Counted from the first letter of the stretch, positions 40,594 through 48,965 are shown. The stretch: 64,000 nt of DNA from JAKPAM01 sp047601745 (GCA_047601745.1 JASGIS010000001.1:5208001-5272000); one strand, 5' to 3'. Numbers and translations: made by a program. The notes: a model not told the origin generated them from the sequence alone.

Positions 40594-41559
40594 GTGCCCT
40601 CCTCCGTTTCCCGATTCGAGCGTCTCGATCCCGCCTCGCTGGCGCCCGAACAGCTTCTCGCGCTGCGGACGCTGCGCGACCTGATCCGTCTGGCCGTCGG
40701 CCGTTTCGAGCGGGCCGGCCTGTCGTACGGCCACGGCACCGACAACGCGTACGACGAGGCCGCGTGGATGCTGTCGTGGGCGCTGCACCTGCCGGTCGAC
40801 CATCTCGAACCGCATCTGGACGCGCGGCTGTGCGACGCCGAACGCGACAGCCTGCTCGCGCTGATCGAGCGGCGCTGCCGCGAGCGCGTGCCGGCCGCCT
40901 ACCTGCTCGGCGAGGCCTGGCTGCGCGGCCGGCGCTTCGTGTCCGACGCGCGCGCGCTGGTGCCGCGCTCGCTGATCGGCGAGGCGCTCGACGGCGCGCT
41001 CGACGACTGGCTCGAGCAGCCGCCCGACTCGGTGTTGGACCTGTGCACCGGCGGCGGCAGTCTGGCGATCCTGGCCGCGCACCGCTGGCCCGAAGCGGAC
41101 GTCGTCGGCGCCGACCTGTCGGCCGACGCGCTGGCGCTGGCCGCCGAGAACGTCGCGTTGCACGGCGTCGGCGCCCGCGTCGAGCTGCTGCGCGGCGATC
41201 TGTTCGATCCGGTCGGCGAGCGCCGCTTCGACCTGATCCTGTGCAATCCGCCGTACGTCAACCAGGCGTCGATCGACGCGCTGCCGCCCGAATTCCGCGC
41301 CGAACCGCCGGACGCGCTGGCCGGCGGCGCGGACGGCATGGACCTGATCCGCCGCCTGCTGGACGCGGCGCCCGCGCACCTGACGCCCGACGGCGGCCTG
41401 CTGCTCGAGATCGGCCACGAGGCCGCGTTCTTCGAGCAGGCGTTCGACGACCTGGAATTCGCGTACGTGCCGGTCGCGGCCGGCGACGACCAGCTCGTCT
41501 GGATCACCCGGGCGGCGCTCGCCGATCGCCGGCGCCGGCACGCTGGCCGCGCGCGATGA
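40594..41559 (+). CDS. prmB: 50S ribosomal protein L3 glutamine methyltransferase
   Basis: A 321-residue SAM-dependent N5-glutamine methyltransferase acting on ribosomal protein L3. The SAM site is VLDLCTGGGSLAILAA, the catalytic motif NPPY lies in LILCNPPYVNQ, and the substrate domain is the N-terminal helical bundle (GLSYGHGTDNAYDEAAWML). The wording fits PrmB rather than PrmC. The start is GTG at 40594, three bases after dapE. It overlaps the next gene by four bases (ATGA). Confidence 0.93.
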   Translation: MPSSVSRFERLDPASLAPEQLLALRTLRDLIRLAVGRFERAGLSYGHGTDNAYDEAAWMLSWALHLPVDHLEPHLDARLCDAERDSLLALIERRCRERVPAAYLLGEAWLRGRRFVSDARALVPRSLIGEALDGALDDWLEQPPDSVLDLCTGGGSLAILAAHRWPEADVVGADLSADALALAAENVALHGVGARVELLRGDLFDPVGERRFDLILCNPPYVNQASIDALPPEFRAEPPDALAGGADGMDLIRRLLDAAPAHLTPDGGLLLEIGHEAAFFEQAFDDLEFAYVPVAAGDDQLVWITRAALADRRRRHAGRAR

Positions 41560-43502
41560 TCCGGATCCGCGACATCACGCTCGCGCGCGGCGGCGTGCCG
41601 CTGCTCGAACGCGCGAGCGCGACGATCAATCCCGGCGAGAAGGTCAGCCTCGTCGGGCTGAACGGCAGCGGCAAGAGCTCGCTGATGGCCGCGTTCGCCG
41701 GCGAGCTGCTGCTCGAGGCCGGCGACATCGACATCCCGCCCGGCCGCATCGTCAAGCTCGAACAGTCGCTGCCCGGCGGCGACGCGATCGCCTGGCGCCA
41801 CGTGCTGGCGGCCGACGCCGCGCTGATGGACGCGGCGCGCCAGCGCGACGAAGCCGAGGCCGCCGGCGGCATGGCGCTGGCCGAGGCGCTCGACGCGTGG
41901 GCGCAGCTCGGCGGGCATTCGGCATCGGCCCGCATCGGCGAACTGCTGGCCGGGCTGGGCTTCACGCAGGCGCAGATCGCCTCGCCGGTGGCGACCCTGT
42001 CGGGCGGATGGCGGATGCGGCTGAACCTGGCCCGCGCGCTGTTCGCGCCGAGCGAGCTGCTGCTGCTCGACGAACCGACGAACCACCTCGACCTGGACGC
42101 GATCGTCTGGCTCGAACGCTGGCTGCTGCGCTATCCGGGCACCGCGATCGTCATCTCGCACGACCGCGACTTCCTCGACCGCATCGCCGACGCCACGCTG
42201 TCGATCGAAGACCGCAAGCTCGTGCGCTACGCGGGCGGCTACAGCGCGTTCGAGACGCTGCGCGCGCAGCGGCTGGACCAGGCGCAGCGGGCCGCCGCGC
42301 AGCAGGCCGCGCGCATCGCCGACCTGAGCCGGTTCATCGATCGGTTCCGCGCGAAGGCGACCAAGGCGCGCCAGGTGCAGAGCCGGATCAAGGCGCTCGA
42401 AAAGATGGCGCGCGTCGCCCCGCTGCGCGCCGCGAGCGCCGTCGATTTCACGCTGGCGCCGGCCACCGACGCGCCGGATCCGCTGATCGTCGCCGAAGGA
42501 CTGGACGCCGGCTACGACGCGGCCGCGCCGATCCTGCGCGACGTCGACCTGCTGGTCGCCAAGGGCGCGCGGATCGGCCTGCTCGGGCGCAACGGCGCCG
42601 GCAAGTCGACGCTGATCCGCACAATGATCGGCGACCTGCCGGCGCTGGGCGGCGAATGCCGCGCGGCGCGGGCGATGCGGATCGGCTATTTCGCGCAGCA
42701 CGGCGTCGAGGATTTCCGTGCCGACGAATCGCCGCTGGCGATGTACCGGCGCCTGTGGCCCGAACCGCCCGAATCGGCGCACCGCGCCGAACTGGGGCGC
42801 TACGGCTTCTCGGGCGACGACGCGCTGAGGCCGATCGGTCCGATGTCCGGCGGCGAGAAGGCGCGGCTGCTGCTGGGGATGATCCTGCGCGGCAAACCCC
42901 ATCTGCTGGTGCTGGACGAACCGACCAACCACCTGGACGCGCAGACCCGCGACAGCCTGACCGAAGCGCTGGCCGACTTCGACGGCGCGCTGCTGCTGGT
43001 CTCGCACGACCGCTACCTGATGCGCGCGACGGTCGACCAGCTCGCGCTGGTGCACGACGGGCGGCTCGAGCCCTTCGACGGCGACCTGGACGACTATCTG
43101 AGCTGGCTGCAGTCGGCCGCGGCCGCGGGTCCGGCGACGCCGGCCGGTGCCGCCGGTTCGGCGGCCGGCCCTGTCGGCCCGGCCGGCAGCGGATCGGCTC
43201 CCGGCGAACGCCGCGAGGACCGCAAGGAGCAGCGCCGCCTCGACGCGCAGCGGCGCGCCGAGCTGGCCGCGCGCGTCAAACCGCTGGACCAGCGGATCCG
43301 GCGCATCGAACAGGAGCTGGCCACGGTCGAGGCCGAACTGGCCGAACTCGAACGCCGCTTCGCCGATCCGGCGCTGTACGAGCAAGCCGGCGAGGCCGCC
43401 GAACTGGCGCGCCGCCGCGGCGAACTGGGCCAGCGGCGCGACGGCCTCGAGAACGACTGGCTGGCGCTGAGCGAGGAACGCGAGCGCGTGAGCCAGGTCT
43501 GA
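41556..43502 (+). CDS. ABC-F family ATPase (YheS type)
   Basis: A 648-residue soluble protein with two ABC cassettes in tandem and no membrane segments. Walker A motifs are GLNGSGKSS (residues 34-42) and GRNGAGKST (near 343-351); signatures are LSGGWRMRL and MSGGEKARLL; both have LLLDEPTNHLD-type Walker B. Members act on ribosomes in translation. The C-terminus has a Gly/Ala/Pro linker and a charged coiled coil (EQELATVEAELAELERRF) like YheS and Uup. The ATG overlaps the prmB stop (ATGA). The exact cellular role of YheS proteins is not known. Confidence 0.93.
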   Translation: MIRIRDITLARGGVPLLERASATINPGEKVSLVGLNGSGKSSLMAAFAGELLLEAGDIDIPPGRIVKLEQSLPGGDAIAWRHVLAADAALMDAARQRDEAEAAGGMALAEALDAWAQLGGHSASARIGELLAGLGFTQAQIASPVATLSGGWRMRLNLARALFAPSELLLLDEPTNHLDLDAIVWLERWLLRYPGTAIVISHDRDFLDRIADATLSIEDRKLVRYAGGYSAFETLRAQRLDQAQRAAAQQAARIADLSRFIDRFRAKATKARQVQSRIKALEKMARVAPLRAASAVDFTLAPATDAPDPLIVAEGLDAGYDAAAPILRDVDLLVAKGARIGLLGRNGAGKSTLIRTMIGDLPALGGECRAARAMRIGYFAQHGVEDFRADESPLAMYRRLWPEPPESAHRAELGRYGFSGDDALRPIGPMSGGEKARLLLGMILRGKPHLLVLDEPTNHLDAQTRDSLTEALADFDGALLLVSHDRYLMRATVDQLALVHDGRLEPFDGDLDDYLSWLQSAAAAGPATPAGAAGSAAGPVGPAGSGSAPGERREDRKEQRRLDAQRRAELAARVKPLDQRIRRIEQELATVEAELAELERRFADPALYEQAGEAAELARRRGELGQRRDGLENDWLALSEERERVSQV

Positions 43503-43540
43503 GCCCCGGGCAACGTCACAAGCTCCGCAGCGGCCGCACC

Positions 43541-43591
43541 GGGCTCGGACAATGAGCGGGCTCGGGCAATGAGCGGGCACGGGTCGATAGC
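43541..43591. repeat. 17-bp tandem repeat, three units
   Basis: GGGCTCGGACAATGAGC (43541-43557) repeats with one change at 43558-43574, and a more diverged third unit follows at 43575-43591. It lies in noncoding DNA between the ABC-F gene and the dehydrogenase gene. Confidence 0.75.
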
Positions 43592-43678
43592 GGGGATGAC
43601 CGGGGCCTTACCCGCCGCCATGCTCCCCCGCCGCCGGGACCATGCACCGGCGCGAATCGAAGCCGCCCGCGAAGCCGT

Positions 43679-43684
43679 TACAAT
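43679..43684 (+). promoter_or_regulatory. -10 element before the hydroxyacyl-CoA dehydrogenase gene
   Basis: TACAAT at 43679-43684 would start transcription near 43691, giving a leader of about 100 bases before the ATG at 43791. No clear -35 box is visible. The same TACAAT form occurs before hpnC. Confidence 0.35.
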
Positions 43685-43790
43685 CCACGGGTCGCGGCAG
43701 CGACCGCCGGCCGGACGGCCCGCCCCCCATCCACGAACGATCACCGATGAACAAGAAACCGGCGCCCGCGCGCGCCCGAGGAGCCTCGCG

Positions 43791-45332
43791 ATGACCCAAC
43801 CCTTCAAGAAGATCGGCGTTGCCGGTGCCGGCGCCATGGGGCGCGGTATCGTGCAGTTGTACGCTCAGGCCGGCTTTCCGGTCGCGCTGTACGACACGCA
43901 ACCGGCCGTCGTCGCCGCCGCGCTCAAGCAGGTCCGCGACACCTTCGACATGCTGGTCCAGAAGGGCCGGCTCAGCCGCGAGAAGGCCGACGCCGCCAGC
44001 GCGGGCCTGACCGCGCTCGACAGCCCCGACGGATTCGCCGATTGCGATCTGGTGATCGAGGCGATCATCGAGCGGCTCGACATCAAGCGCGAGTTCTTCG
44101 CCAAGCTCGAATCGGTGCTCGCGCCGGACGCGGTCATCGTCACCAACACCTCGTCGCTGTCGGTCACCGCGCTCGCCGCCGGCCGCCAGCACCCCGAACG
44201 CGTCGCCGGCTATCACTTCTTCAATCCGGTCCCGCTGATGAAGGTCGTCGAGGTGGTCGCCGCGCCGCGCACCGCGCCGTCGGTGATCGAGCGCCTGGTC
44301 GAGCTGACGCGGGTCGCCGGCCACACGCCGGTCGTCGCGCAGGACACGCCCGGCTTCATCGTCAACCACGCCGGCCGCGGCTTCGGCACCGAAGCGCTGA
44401 AGACGCTGGGCGAAGGCGTCGCCGACATCCCGGGCATCGACCGCATCATGCGCGAGCAGGCGCTGTTCAACGGCCAGGGCTTCAAGCTCGGCCCGTTCGA
44501 GCTGCTCGACCTGACCGGGCTCGACGTCTCGCACGCGGTGATGGAATCGATCTTCAACCAGTACTACCAGGAGCCGCGCTTCCGTCCGTCGGTGATCGGC
44601 ACGCAGCGCGTGGCCGCCGGCCTGTTCGGCCGCAAGGTCAAGGAAGGCTTCTACGATTACAGCGAGAACGCGTCGGCCGGCGCCGGCGCGCTGCCCGAGC
44701 AGCCGGTGCCCAACGTCGGCGAGCTGCCGCGCGTGTGGGTCGATCCGGCTCAGCGCGAAGCGCTGGCCGAACTCGTGACCGAACTGGGCGCCAGCGTCGA
44801 CGACGGCAAGACCCCCGCCGGCGATTCGCTGATCCTGCTGGCGCCGCTGGGCCTGGACGCGAGCACCGCCGCCGTGCGGGCCGGCGTCGACGCGACGCGA
44901 GTCGTGGCCGTCGACACGCTGTTCCCGTTCGCCGCCAAGGGCTGCAAGCGCCGCACGCTGATGACGACGCCGGCCACCAGCGCGGCGTCGCGCGACGCCG
45001 CGCACGCGCTGCTGGCGCGCGACGGCGCCAAGGTCACGGTGATCCGCGACAGCGCCGGCTTCGTCGCGCAGCGCATCGCCGGCATGATCATCGCGATCGG
45101 CTGCGAGATCGCGCAGCAGCGCATCGCCTCGCCCGAGGACATCGATGTCGCGGTGCGGCTGGGCCTCGGTTACCCCTGCGGCCCGCTGGCGATGGGCGAC
45201 GTGCTCGGCCCGCAACGGGTAATGACATTGCTGAACAACATGCACGCCGTCACGCTCGATCCGCGCTATCGCCCCAGCCTGTGGCTGCAGCGTCGCGCGC
45301 AACTGGGCCTGTCGCTGCTGCAGGCCGACTGA
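43791..45332 (+). CDS. 3-hydroxyacyl-CoA dehydrogenase with two C-terminal domains
   Basis: A 513-residue NAD-dependent dehydrogenase oxidising 3-hydroxyacyl-CoA to 3-ketoacyl-CoA in fatty- or aromatic-acid breakdown. The Rossmann loop is IGVAGAGAMGRGIVQLYAQ (residues 8-26); the catalytic His and Asn are in VAGYHFFNPVPLMKVVE and in the later conserved PGFIVNHAGRGFGTEALKTL. A first 3HCDH C-terminal domain ends near residue 285; after a spacer a second one follows (VIRDSAGFVAQRIAGMIIAI). This double form is like PaaH/PaaC of the phenylacetate route, but no other paa genes are here. GAGGAG precedes the ATG. It is followed by an APH-like kinase gene 39 bases on. Confidence 0.92.
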   Translation: MTQPFKKIGVAGAGAMGRGIVQLYAQAGFPVALYDTQPAVVAAALKQVRDTFDMLVQKGRLSREKADAASAGLTALDSPDGFADCDLVIEAIIERLDIKREFFAKLESVLAPDAVIVTNTSSLSVTALAAGRQHPERVAGYHFFNPVPLMKVVEVVAAPRTAPSVIERLVELTRVAGHTPVVAQDTPGFIVNHAGRGFGTEALKTLGEGVADIPGIDRIMREQALFNGQGFKLGPFELLDLTGLDVSHAVMESIFNQYYQEPRFRPSVIGTQRVAAGLFGRKVKEGFYDYSENASAGAGALPEQPVPNVGELPRVWVDPAQREALAELVTELGASVDDGKTPAGDSLILLAPLGLDASTAAVRAGVDATRVVAVDTLFPFAAKGCKRRTLMTTPATSAASRDAAHALLARDGAKVTVIRDSAGFVAQRIAGMIIAIGCEIAQQRIASPEDIDVAVRLGLGYPCGPLAMGDVLGPQRVMTLLNNMHAVTLDPRYRPSLWLQRRAQLGLSLLQAD

Positions 45333-45371
45333 GAACGGCCGCGACGGCCAACGCTAAGTGGAACAGACCTG

Positions 45372-46439
45372 ATGACCGACAAGAACGAGGACTTCACCGG
45401 CACGATGCCGATCGCCGAGCGGCAACGCTTCGACGTCGGCGCGCTCGACGCTTATCTTCGGCAGCACCTGGATGATTATCGAGGGCCGCTGACGGTCGAG
45501 CAGTTCAAGGGCGGGCAGTCCAACCCGACCTTCGTGCTGCGCACGCCGTCGCGCGCGTACGTGATGCGCACCAAGCCCGGCCCGGTGGCCAAGCTGCTGC
45601 CGTCCGCGCACGCGATCGAACGCGAGTACCGGGTGATGCACGCGCTGGGCAAGACCGAGGTGCCGGTGGCCAAGGTCTACTGCCTGTGCGAGGACGAGTC
45701 GATCATCGGTCGCGCGTTCTACGTGATGGAGTTCATCGAAGGCCGGATCCTGTGGGAGCAATCGCTGCCCGGCATGTCGGCGGCCGAGCGCGGCGCGGTC
45801 TACGACGAGATGAACCGCGTGATCGCGCTGCTGCACACGACCGACTACCAGGCGATCGGCCTCGGCGATTTCGGCCGGCCGGGCAATTACTTCTCGCGGC
45901 AGATCGGGCGCTGGAGCAAGCAGTACGCGGCGTCCGAAACGCAGAAGATCGACGAGATGGATCGCCTGATCGAATGGCTGCCGGCGCACATCCCGGCCGG
46001 CGACGAGACGACGATCGTCCATGGCGACTACCGGCTCGACAACCTGGTCTTCGATGCGAAGCAGCCGCGGATCCGCGCGATCCTCGACTGGGAGCTGTCG
46101 ACGCTCGGCCATCCGCTGGCCGATTTCTCGTACCACTGCATGGGCTTCCACATCGAGCCCGAGCAGTTCCGCGGCATCAAGGGCCTGGACCTGGCCGCGC
46201 TGGGCATCCCGAGCGAACGGCAGTACATCGACGCGTACTGCCGGCGCACCGGACGGGCCGGCGTCGAACACTGGGATTTCTACCTGGCGTACAACCTGTT
46301 CCGGCTCGCGGCGATCCTGCAGGGCATCGCCAAGCGGGTCGTCGACGGCACGGCGTCGAACGAGAGAGCCCACGAACAGGCGGCGCGCGTCGTGCCGCTG
46401 GCCAAGGCCGGCTGGGCGATCGCACAGCGCGTCGGCTGA
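45372..46439 (+). CDS. APH/ACAD10-like phosphotransferase
   Basis: A 355-residue protein of the aminoglycoside-phosphotransferase (protein-kinase-like) superfamily, the branch found fused to or near acyl-CoA dehydrogenases such as ACAD10/11. The G-rich loop is VEQFKGGQSNPTFVL, the catalytic loop is TTIVHGDYRLDNLVFD, and the metal-binding aspartate is in AILDWELSTLGHPLAD. ACAD10/11-type kinases act on 4-hydroxyacyl-CoAs in mammals; the neighbour dehydrogenase makes a role in hydroxyacyl-CoA use likely, but that is inference. It is not expected to be an antibiotic-resistance gene. Confidence 0.85.
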   Translation: MTDKNEDFTGTMPIAERQRFDVGALDAYLRQHLDDYRGPLTVEQFKGGQSNPTFVLRTPSRAYVMRTKPGPVAKLLPSAHAIEREYRVMHALGKTEVPVAKVYCLCEDESIIGRAFYVMEFIEGRILWEQSLPGMSAAERGAVYDEMNRVIALLHTTDYQAIGLGDFGRPGNYFSRQIGRWSKQYAASETQKIDEMDRLIEWLPAHIPAGDETTIVHGDYRLDNLVFDAKQPRIRAILDWELSTLGHPLADFSYHCMGFHIEPEQFRGIKGLDLAALGIPSERQYIDAYCRRTGRAGVEHWDFYLAYNLFRLAAILQGIAKRVVDGTASNERAHEQAARVVPLAKAGWAIAQRVG

Positions 46440-46461
46440 ACAGGCGCTAGCGCGCGCATTC

Positions 46462-46494
46462 CCCCGGAGATCGAACCCACGCCGATCTTCGGGG
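46462..46494 (+). terminator. Hairpin after the phosphotransferase gene
   Basis: CCCCGGAGATCG (46462-46473) and CGATCTTCGGGG (46483-46494) pair with one mismatch around a nine-base loop. Two further short CCGCTxxTGCAGCGG dyads follow at 46508-46540, the second crossing the stop of the convergent DUF1178 gene. Confidence 0.5.
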
Positions 46495-46526
46495 AGCGGG
46501 CCGGAGCCGCTGCTGCAGCGGTTCCG

Positions 46527-46973
46527 CTACTGCAGCGGTTCTTTCAGCGCCTTGGGAAACGGGAACGCGAACACCTCGATCCCTTCGTCGGCCAGCGCGG
46601 CGGCCTGCTCGGCGCTGGCCACGCCACGGATGCCTCGCCGGGGCGCTTCGGCATAGTGGATCCTGCGGGCTTCGTCGGAAAACCGCTCGCCGACGTCTTC
46701 GGTGTGATCGGCGATGTGGCGCGCGACCTTCATCCAGATCGCCTGCGCCTGTTCGACGGGGCTTGCCGGCTTGGTCGGCGGCCGCTCCCGGGGCGGCTCC
46801 TGTGCGCCGGACAGATTCAGGCGCGGTGCGGCCAGCAGCTTGCGGATCGCCTTGCTGCCGCACATCGGGCATTCGATCATGCCCCGGGCCAATTGACGTT
46901 CATACTCGTCGACGGACCCGAACCAGCCTTCGAACTGATGTTCGTGCTCGCAAGCGAGATTGAAGACTTTCAT
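46527..46973 (-). CDS. DUF1178 family protein
   Basis: A 148-residue member of a proteobacterial family of unknown function. The N-terminus MKVFNLACEHEHQFEGWFGS and the CPMCGS pair, with the upstream Cys8, suggest a small zinc ribbon like those of FmdB-type regulators. The middle has AIWMKVARHIADHTEDVGERF and the end is a short IEVFAFPFPKAL strand. It is convergent with the phosphotransferase gene and upstream of the MFS gene on the same strand, 73 bases away. No function is assigned. Confidence 0.85.
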   Translation of the reverse strand: MKVFNLACEHEHQFEGWFGSVDEYERQLARGMIECPMCGSKAIRKLLAAPRLNLSGAQEPPRERPPTKPASPVEQAQAIWMKVARHIADHTEDVGERFSDEARRIHYAEAPRRGIRGVASAEQAAALADEGIEVFAFPFPKALKEPLQ

Positions 46974-47047
46974 GAGATTTGCAGTGTCGTTCCCTGCATT
47001 CTAAGCGTTTCCGCGCGAACGGACAGGGAATTGGTCGCACGGCGAGC

Positions 47048-48583
47048 CTATCGGGACGCCGATCGACGCATCGCCCGCCTGAGCGCCAGGTCGAACAGCA
47101 GCAAGCCCGCGCCGAGCAGCGCGAACGTCAACGGGAACGAGCGCAGCCGCTCGTGCAGCCAACTGATGCCGCTGGCGCCGAACACCACGCCGATCAACCG
47201 GGTCACGCTGACCAGGCTGCCGGCGATGCCGCGCTCGTGCTCGGGCAGCAGCGAGGTGGTCGTGTCCATGTAGCCGACCTGGAACAGCCCGTGCCCCAGG
47301 CCGGTGACCAGCAGGCTGGCCGCCAGCGGCCAGCGCCAGCCGGTCGCGACGCTCGACGCCGTGGCCAGCAGCCCGGCCCCCGCCAGCCACAGCCCGACGT
47401 GGATCACGGTGGCCGGCGGCACGGCCAGCCGCCCGCCCGCCAGGCCGCCCAACACCGCGCCGGCGGGAAACAACGCCAGCAACGCGCCGGCCAGCACGAT
47501 CGAACGGCCCGGCCAGGTAGCCGTCACGTAGGGCACCAGCAGCAGGATCGAAAAGCACGCGAAATTGATCACCGACGACGCGCCCTGCATCGACGCGAAC
47601 AGCGGCGAACGGAACGGCTCGATGCGCAGCAGCGGCGCGGGCGCCCGCGATTCTTGCCGCACGAACCCGACGGCGGCGGCGATTCCGAGCGCCAGCAGCG
47701 CCAGCGCCAGCCCGCGCCGGCCGGACGGCCGGGTGGCTTCGCCGAGCGCCAGGATCAGGCCGCTCAGCGCCGAGGTCATCAGCAGCGCGCCGAACCAGTC
47801 GAAGTTCGCGGCGCGCGGCCGTCGCGCCTCGCCCGTTTCGCCCGTTTCGCCCGTTTCGCCCGTTTCGCCCGTTTCGCCCGTCTCGCCCGTTTCGCCCGCC
47901 TTGCCCGCCTTGCCCGCCTTGCCCGCCTTGCCCGCCTTGCCTGCCTCGCCTACCTTGCCAGCCTCGCCTGCCGTGCCAGCCTTGCCTGCCTCCTCCGTCA
48001 CGGTCCGCGGCAGCCAGGGCACCAGGCACAACACGACCAGCGCCAACGGCACCCGGAAGCCATAGACGCCGGGCCAGTCGAAGCGCGCGATCAGCAGTCC
48101 GCCTAGCAAGGGCCCGATCGCCATGCCGACGTTGATCGCCATCACGTAGAAAGCCACGATCCGGCGCTTGTCGGCCGGCGCGAACATCAGCGTGGCAAGC
48201 GCCGGCGCGCAGGCCGACACCATGCCGACCGAGATCCCCTGGAACACCCGCGCCGCGACCAGCTCGCCGAAGCTGGCCGCCGCGGCCGCCGCCCAGTGCG
48301 TCAGCGCGCTGGCGGCGAGGCCGAACGCGAAGATGCGCCGATGGCCGTGGACGTCGCCGAGCCGCCCGAACACGATCGTCAGGCTCGACTGGGCGATCAC
48401 GTACGACACGACGACCCACTGGATGTCGCGAATCGGCAGCCCGAAGGCCTCGGTGATCACCGGAAACGCGGTGTTGACCGACGAGTCTAGCGGCGCCAGC
48501 AACGCGCCGGCACAGACGATCCACAACGCGATCGCGGGACGGAATCGAAAGCCGCGGCTGCTCAAGGGATCGATCCGGCTCAA
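47048..48583 (-). CDS. MFS transporter (DHA2-like) with a collagen-like Gly-X-Y loop
   Basis: A 511-residue major-facilitator protein with about 12-14 membrane helices. Conserved MFS features include LDSSVNTAFPVIT in helix 1, the loop GRLGDVHGHRRIF between helices 2 and 3, and the antiporter-like ISVGMVSACAPAL. It resembles DHA2 drug/proton antiporters, substrate unknown. Residues 200-253, in the cytosolic loop between the two halves, are 18 Gly-X-Y triplets (GKA, GEA, GET). There is no suitable ATG; TTG codons at 48583 and 48565 are the available starts and lie in an 18-bp duplication, so the start is uncertain. Confidence 0.83.
   Translation of the reverse strand: MSRIDPLSSRGFRFRPAIALWIVCAGALLAPLDSSVNTAFPVITEAFGLPIRDIQWVVVSYVIAQSSLTIVFGRLGDVHGHRRIFAFGLAASALTHWAAAAAASFGELVAARVFQGISVGMVSACAPALATLMFAPADKRRIVAFYVMAINVGMAIGPLLGGLLIARFDWPGVYGFRVPLALVVLCLVPWLPRTVTEEAGKAGTAGEAGKVGEAGKAGKAGKAGKAGKAGETGETGETGETGETGETGETGEARRPRAANFDWFGALLMTSALSGLILALGEATRPSGRRGLALALLALGIAAAVGFVRQESRAPAPLLRIEPFRSPLFASMQGASSVINFACFSILLLVPYVTATWPGRSIVLAGALLALFPAGAVLGGLAGGRLAVPPATVIHVGLWLAGAGLLATASSVATGWRWPLAASLLVTGLGHGLFQVGYMDTTTSLLPEHERGIAGSLVSVTRLIGVVFGASGISWLHERLRSFPLTFALLGAGLLLFDLALRRAMRRSASR
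47825..47986 (-). repeat. 9-bp minisatellite, 18 units, encoding Gly-X-Y
   Basis: A 162-bp array of nonanucleotides read on the minus strand. Five varied units come first, then five identical GGC AAG GCG-type units (Gly-Lys-Ala), then seven GGC GAA ACG-type units (Gly-Glu-Thr) that differ at one base in total, then one Gly-Glu-Ala. The near-identity of the last twelve units points to recent expansion. Confidence 0.9.
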
Positions 48584-48596
48584 GGGGTCGATCCGG
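48561..48596. repeat. 18-bp tandem duplication at the MFS start
   Basis: CTCAAGGGATCGATCCGG (48561-48578) repeats with one base change at 48579-48596. Each copy contains a TTG in the MFS reading frame, so the duplication also duplicates the possible start codon. Confidence 0.75.
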
Positions 48597-48965
48597 GTTC
48601 GCTGGCCAACGCGTGCCCGGCTTCGAGCGAGCGACGTGCAGGCGGGACGGCCCGGTCGTCGTCCCGGCCAAGGCGCCGGGCGATGGCCTCGCCGGGACCG
48701 GCAATCGAACCGCTGACCCGGGCAACGGGCGGCAACGACGGCGTGATGGACATCAATCGAAAAAACCCCAGGACGCGGTTTGGATGGATCAGCCCGGGCG
48801 GACTTCGCTCAAGATAAGCTCAAACCATATGCGATGCAGGCATATGGATGGCCGATCGCCGGGCAACCGCTATGATGCGCGGATTCTTTCGCGCCGTTCG
48901 CCCGACGCCGCCCCACCGGCGCGTGCACGGCCTGAGTCACTCCTCCTTACCCGGACGAAGCATTC
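48584..48965. other. Divergent MFS-fpr control region
   Basis: A 382-base interval without a supportable gene. It contains the right part of the 18-bp duplication, a dyad at 48825-48847 and a TATGAT -10 candidate at 48871-48876 for the reductase gene. I found no clear promoter for the MFS gene. Confidence 0.4.
48825..48847 (+). promoter_or_regulatory. Inverted repeat CCATATGC/GCATATGG upstream of fpr
   Basis: Eight-base perfect arms (48825-48832 and 48840-48847) flank a seven-base spacer. With a -10 TATGAT at 48871-48876 and a start near 48883, the dyad is centred at about -47, a position typical of activator sites. No -35 box is present, which also suggests activation. Confidence 0.45.

Noticed and set aside
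45372..46439. Aminoglycoside resistance gene
   Set aside because: The APH fold is shared, but the sequence resembles the ACAD10-like branch and the neighbour is an acyl-CoA enzyme.
47825..47986. Assembly artefact or frameshifted gene in the MFS loop
   Set aside because: The frame stays open through all 18 units and the helices on both sides match MFS proteins, so I treat the array as real, though long-read support is not available to me.
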